DNA from: Betaproteobacteria bacterium
Lineage (GTDB): Bacteria; Pseudomonadota; Gammaproteobacteria; Burkholderiales; Burkholderiaceae_A
DNA: 64,000 bases
Reading direction: 5' to 3'
Assembly (NCBI GenBank): GCA_018970545.1
Contig: JAGWWC010000001.1
Location: forward strand, 62,001-126,000
A model generated the notes under the pieces. The model saw only the letters and a program-made list of their open reading frames with translations. It made no database searches and was not told where the DNA came from. Made by a program: the position numbers and the translations under genes. This document shows positions 61,275-64,000 of this stretch, one piece after another. Positions within the stretch are counted from its first letter, which is position 1; each line of letters begins with the position of its first letter.

Positions 61275-63266
61275 ATGGATTCGCTCCTCGGGGTCATCGT
61301 TGTATTGCTGGCCGTCTCGGTGGGGGCGGTGACGGCGGCTCGGGCCTTGAAGCTGCCGCCCCTGGTGGGCTATTTGACGGTCGGGGTAGTGCTCGGACCG
61401 AATGCCCTTGCGCTTGCGCCTGACACGGATGTCACGCGATGGCTTGCAGAGATCGGCGTGGTGTTTTTGATGTTCTCGATTGGCCTGGAATTCAGCCTGC
61501 CCAAACTGCGGGCCATGCGCAGTCTCGTCTTTGGACTGGGTGGCATCCAAGTGGGACTCACGCTGGCGATGGTGGCGAGCCTCATTGGCCTGACGGCCTC
61601 CTGGCATGGCATGACGTGGCAGGCGGGGGTCGCACTGGGGGGCGCGTTGGCGATGTCATCGACCGCGATGGTGATGCGGCTTGCCGGAGATCGCGGCGAG
61701 TTGGAATCCGCCCACGGCAGGCCGGTTGTGGGCGTGCTGCTGTTTCAGGATCTCGCGGTTGTGCCGCTTTTGGTATTAATTCCGGCACTGTCTGGCCTCA
61801 CGGGCCAATCGGATCAGGGCCTGGGCTGGGCGCTCAGCATGGCGGTGGCCAAATCCATTCTCGTGCTGGGGCTGGCCCTGCTGATTGGCCAGCGCCTAGT
61901 GCGGCCCTGGCTCACGCTGGTGGCCCGGCGAAAGTCTCAGGAACTATTCACCTTGAATGTGCTGCTGATGACGCTCGGGCTGGCGCTCATCACCGAGCAT
62001 GCTGGCCTGTCGCTGGCCTTGGGCGCGTTTCTTGCCGGCATGCTGATCTCTGAGACGGAGTATCGCTATCAGGTGGAGGCAGATGTGAAGCCTTATCGCG
62101 ATGTGCTGATGGGCTTGTTTTTTATTTCTGTCGGCATGCTGCTGGATTTCTCTGTGCTCGTCTCGCAGTGGATGTTGGTGTTACTGATGGTGATCGGCCC
62201 GATGCTGTTTAAGTTTGTTGTGATTGCAGCTCTCGCGCGTTTTTTCGGCATCAGTACAGGCCCCTCATTAAAGACCGGCCTGTGGCTATGTCAAGCGGGC
62301 GAGTTTGGTTTCGTGCTCTTGGATCCGGTTGGATTAAATGGCCTCGTCCCCCAATCGGTATTACAGCCAGTACAGGCCGCCATGGTGATTTCGATGTTGA
62401 TTGCGCCCTTCATCATTGAGCAAAGTGACCGTTGGATTCTGCGGCTGGTGCGCAACGAGTGGTTTTTGCGTTCCCTCGAGATTCATCGGATTGCCTCTCA
62501 GACATTGGGCTCAGATCAGCATGTGATCGTTTGTGGCTTTGGCCGATGTGGCCAGAATCTTGCGCAAATGCTGGATGCAGAGCGTATTGCCTACGTGGCA
62601 CTGGATCTGGATCCGCAGCGGACCCGTGAGGCCGCTGCTGCCGGCAGCTCGGTGGTGTTTGGCGATGCGGCCCGTCGCGAGACATTGCTGGCGGCAGGCG
62701 TGCATCGGGCCTCGATCTTGGTCATCACTTACGCCGATCGGGCCTCGGCAGTGCATGTCATTCATGCGGCCCGCCAACTCGCGCCCGCCCTGCCGATTAT
62801 CGTCAGGTCTCGTGATGATCATGATTTGTCCAGCCTTCGGGCTGCGGGTGCAACGGAGGTCGTGCCCGAGGTGGTGGAAGGCAGCCTGATGCTGGCCTCG
62901 CATGCATTGGCCCTGGCGGGCGTGCCGCTGCATCGTGTCTTGCGCCGGGTGCGTGAGGTCCGAGACAGTCGGTATGCGCTGCTGCGCGGATATTTTCATG
63001 GGTCGATGGACGATGTCAGCGAACGCAGCGCAGAAATTATGCTGCGCTCTTATAGCGTTGCAGCCACATCACCCTCTGTGGGATTCACAGTGGACTCGCT
63101 GCGCTTTGAGGAGATTGGGGTTGAGATGACCAGCCTGCGTCGCGGCAAGGAGCGGCTTGCCATCGATGCAGGCTTGATGATTCAGGCCCACGATGTCATG
63201 GTGCTACGGGGCACATCGGAGGCGCTGGCGATCGCCGAGGAACTCTTAAGCGGCAATCGCGCCTAA
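61275..63266 (+). CDS. Monovalent cation:proton antiporter-2 (KefB/KefC-like) with RCK/TrkA-N domain
   Basis: LPPLVGYLTVGVVLGPNALAL, AMSSTAMVMRL, HVIVCGFGRCGQNLAQML, TrkA-C region. Confidence 0.93.
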   Translation: MDSLLGVIVVLLAVSVGAVTAARALKLPPLVGYLTVGVVLGPNALALAPDTDVTRWLAEIGVVFLMFSIGLEFSLPKLRAMRSLVFGLGGIQVGLTLAMVASLIGLTASWHGMTWQAGVALGGALAMSSTAMVMRLAGDRGELESAHGRPVVGVLLFQDLAVVPLLVLIPALSGLTGQSDQGLGWALSMAVAKSILVLGLALLIGQRLVRPWLTLVARRKSQELFTLNVLLMTLGLALITEHAGLSLALGAFLAGMLISETEYRYQVEADVKPYRDVLMGLFFISVGMLLDFSVLVSQWMLVLLMVIGPMLFKFVVIAALARFFGISTGPSLKTGLWLCQAGEFGFVLLDPVGLNGLVPQSVLQPVQAAMVISMLIAPFIIEQSDRWILRLVRNEWFLRSLEIHRIASQTLGSDQHVIVCGFGRCGQNLAQMLDAERIAYVALDLDPQRTREAAAAGSSVVFGDAARRETLLAAGVHRASILVITYADRASAVHVIHAARQLAPALPIIVRSRDDHDLSSLRAAGATEVVPEVVEGSLMLASHALALAGVPLHRVLRRVREVRDSRYALLRGYFHGSMDDVSERSAEIMLRSYSVAATSPSVGFTVDSLRFEEIGVEMTSLRRGKERLAIDAGLMIQAHDVMVLRGTSEALAIAEELLSGNRA

Positions 63267-63306
63267 AATAAGGCGCAACGCCTCCACTCGATCGTCAGGG
63301 TTTTCT

Positions 63307-64000
63307 TTGCCGCAGGATCACACCGCATCTTCTTCGTCTTTTCTAAAAGCCTCGACTGCCCCGCGCGATGCTGCGCCAGTGGTCGCGTTTCGTCGTCTGA
63401 GTTTTGGCTATGGCCAGCGGCCGGTGATTGATTCGGTGAGCTTCGAGATTCCGACGGGCCAAGTGGTGGCCTTGATGGGCGGATCGGGCGTGGGCAAGAC
63501 GACACTGCTGCGACTGATCAGCGGCCTAGTTGTGCCTTCGCAAGGAATCGTGGAAGTCTTTGGCCAGCCGTTAGAGCCCCATCATCAGGGGCGTCTCTAT
63601 GAAGTCCGTCGTCGGCTCGGTTTGTTGTTCCAGTTTGGCGCTTTGTTTACGGATCTGACGTGCTTTGAAAATGTTGCGTTTCCAATCCGTGAACACACCA
63701 ACCTCTCCGAGTCGATGCTGCGTGACCTGGTCTTGCTCAAACTAGAGTGTGTCGGCCTGCGGGGTGCCGCCCAGCTCAAGCCCGCGGAGATCTCAGGCGG
63801 CATGGCCCGAAGAGTCGCGCTCGCCCGCGCCATCGCCTTGGATCCCGAGCTGATTCTTTACGATGAACCATTTGCCGGCCTGGATCCCATCTCTCTGGGC
63901 GTGACCGCCAATCTGATTCGTGGACTGAACAGTGCGCTGGGTGCCACTTCAATTGTCGTCACGCATGACGTTGCCGAAACCTTTGCGATTGCGGATCGAA
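63307..64000 (+). CDS. ABC transporter ATP-binding protein, MlaF-like, truncated by window edge
   Basis: LMGGSGVGKTTLLRLISGLV, SGGMARRVALARAIALDPELILYDEPFAGLDPISLGV; no ATG in frame near start, TTG 63307 or a nearby GTG likely. Confidence 0.88.
   Translation, partial: MPQDHTASSSSFLKASTAPRDAAPVVAFRRLSFGYGQRPVIDSVSFEIPTGQVVALMGGSGVGKTTLLRLISGLVVPSQGIVEVFGQPLEPHHQGRLYEVRRRLGLLFQFGALFTDLTCFENVAFPIREHTNLSESMLRDLVLLKLECVGLRGAAQLKPAEISGGMARRVALARAIALDPELILYDEPFAGLDPISLGVTANLIRGLNSALGATSIVVTHDVAETFAIADR

Overview
This 64-kb window is a dense, mostly housekeeping segment of a betaproteobacterial chromosome. Gene content and order look Burkholderiales-like, but the exact taxon cannot be determined from the sequence alone. 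I see no mobile elements, CRISPR arrays, prophage or obvious defence island. Main blocks are: folate/one-carbon/methyl cycle (folB fragment, 5-FCL, metF, ahcY with an SAH riboswitch, metK); two LpxL-type acyltransferases, dapF, DUF484 and xerC; a CobW-type GTPase, dksA and argB; slmA; ctpA/gpmA/grxC/secB/gpsA; an aa3-type cytochrome c oxidase cluster; rpoH and an Orn/Lys/Arg decarboxylase; ftsY, two M16 peptidases, rsmD and coaD; ychF/pth/rplY/prs/tRNA-Gln/ispE/lolB; mutM/mutY; and rapZ/hprK/ptsN/hpf/rpoN/lptBAC/kdsCD, a KefB-like antiporter and the start of an MlaF-like ABC ATPase. I did not find a convincing new multi-gene system. The most interesting signals are: (1) a perfect CIRCE operator (TTAGCACTC-N9-GAGTGCTAA) immediately upstream of rpoH; (2) a membrane protein that looks like CobS but lacks the CobS catalytic motifs; (3) a BioC-like protein whose SAM-binding motif I region is missing; (4) a cytochrome oxidase cluster without ctaA or a canonical sco gene, with a non-catalytic-looking FGE-like protein next to ctaB; (5) long tail-to-tail gene overlaps, notably mutY/rapZ. 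All homology calls are from reading the protein sequences. No database search was run.
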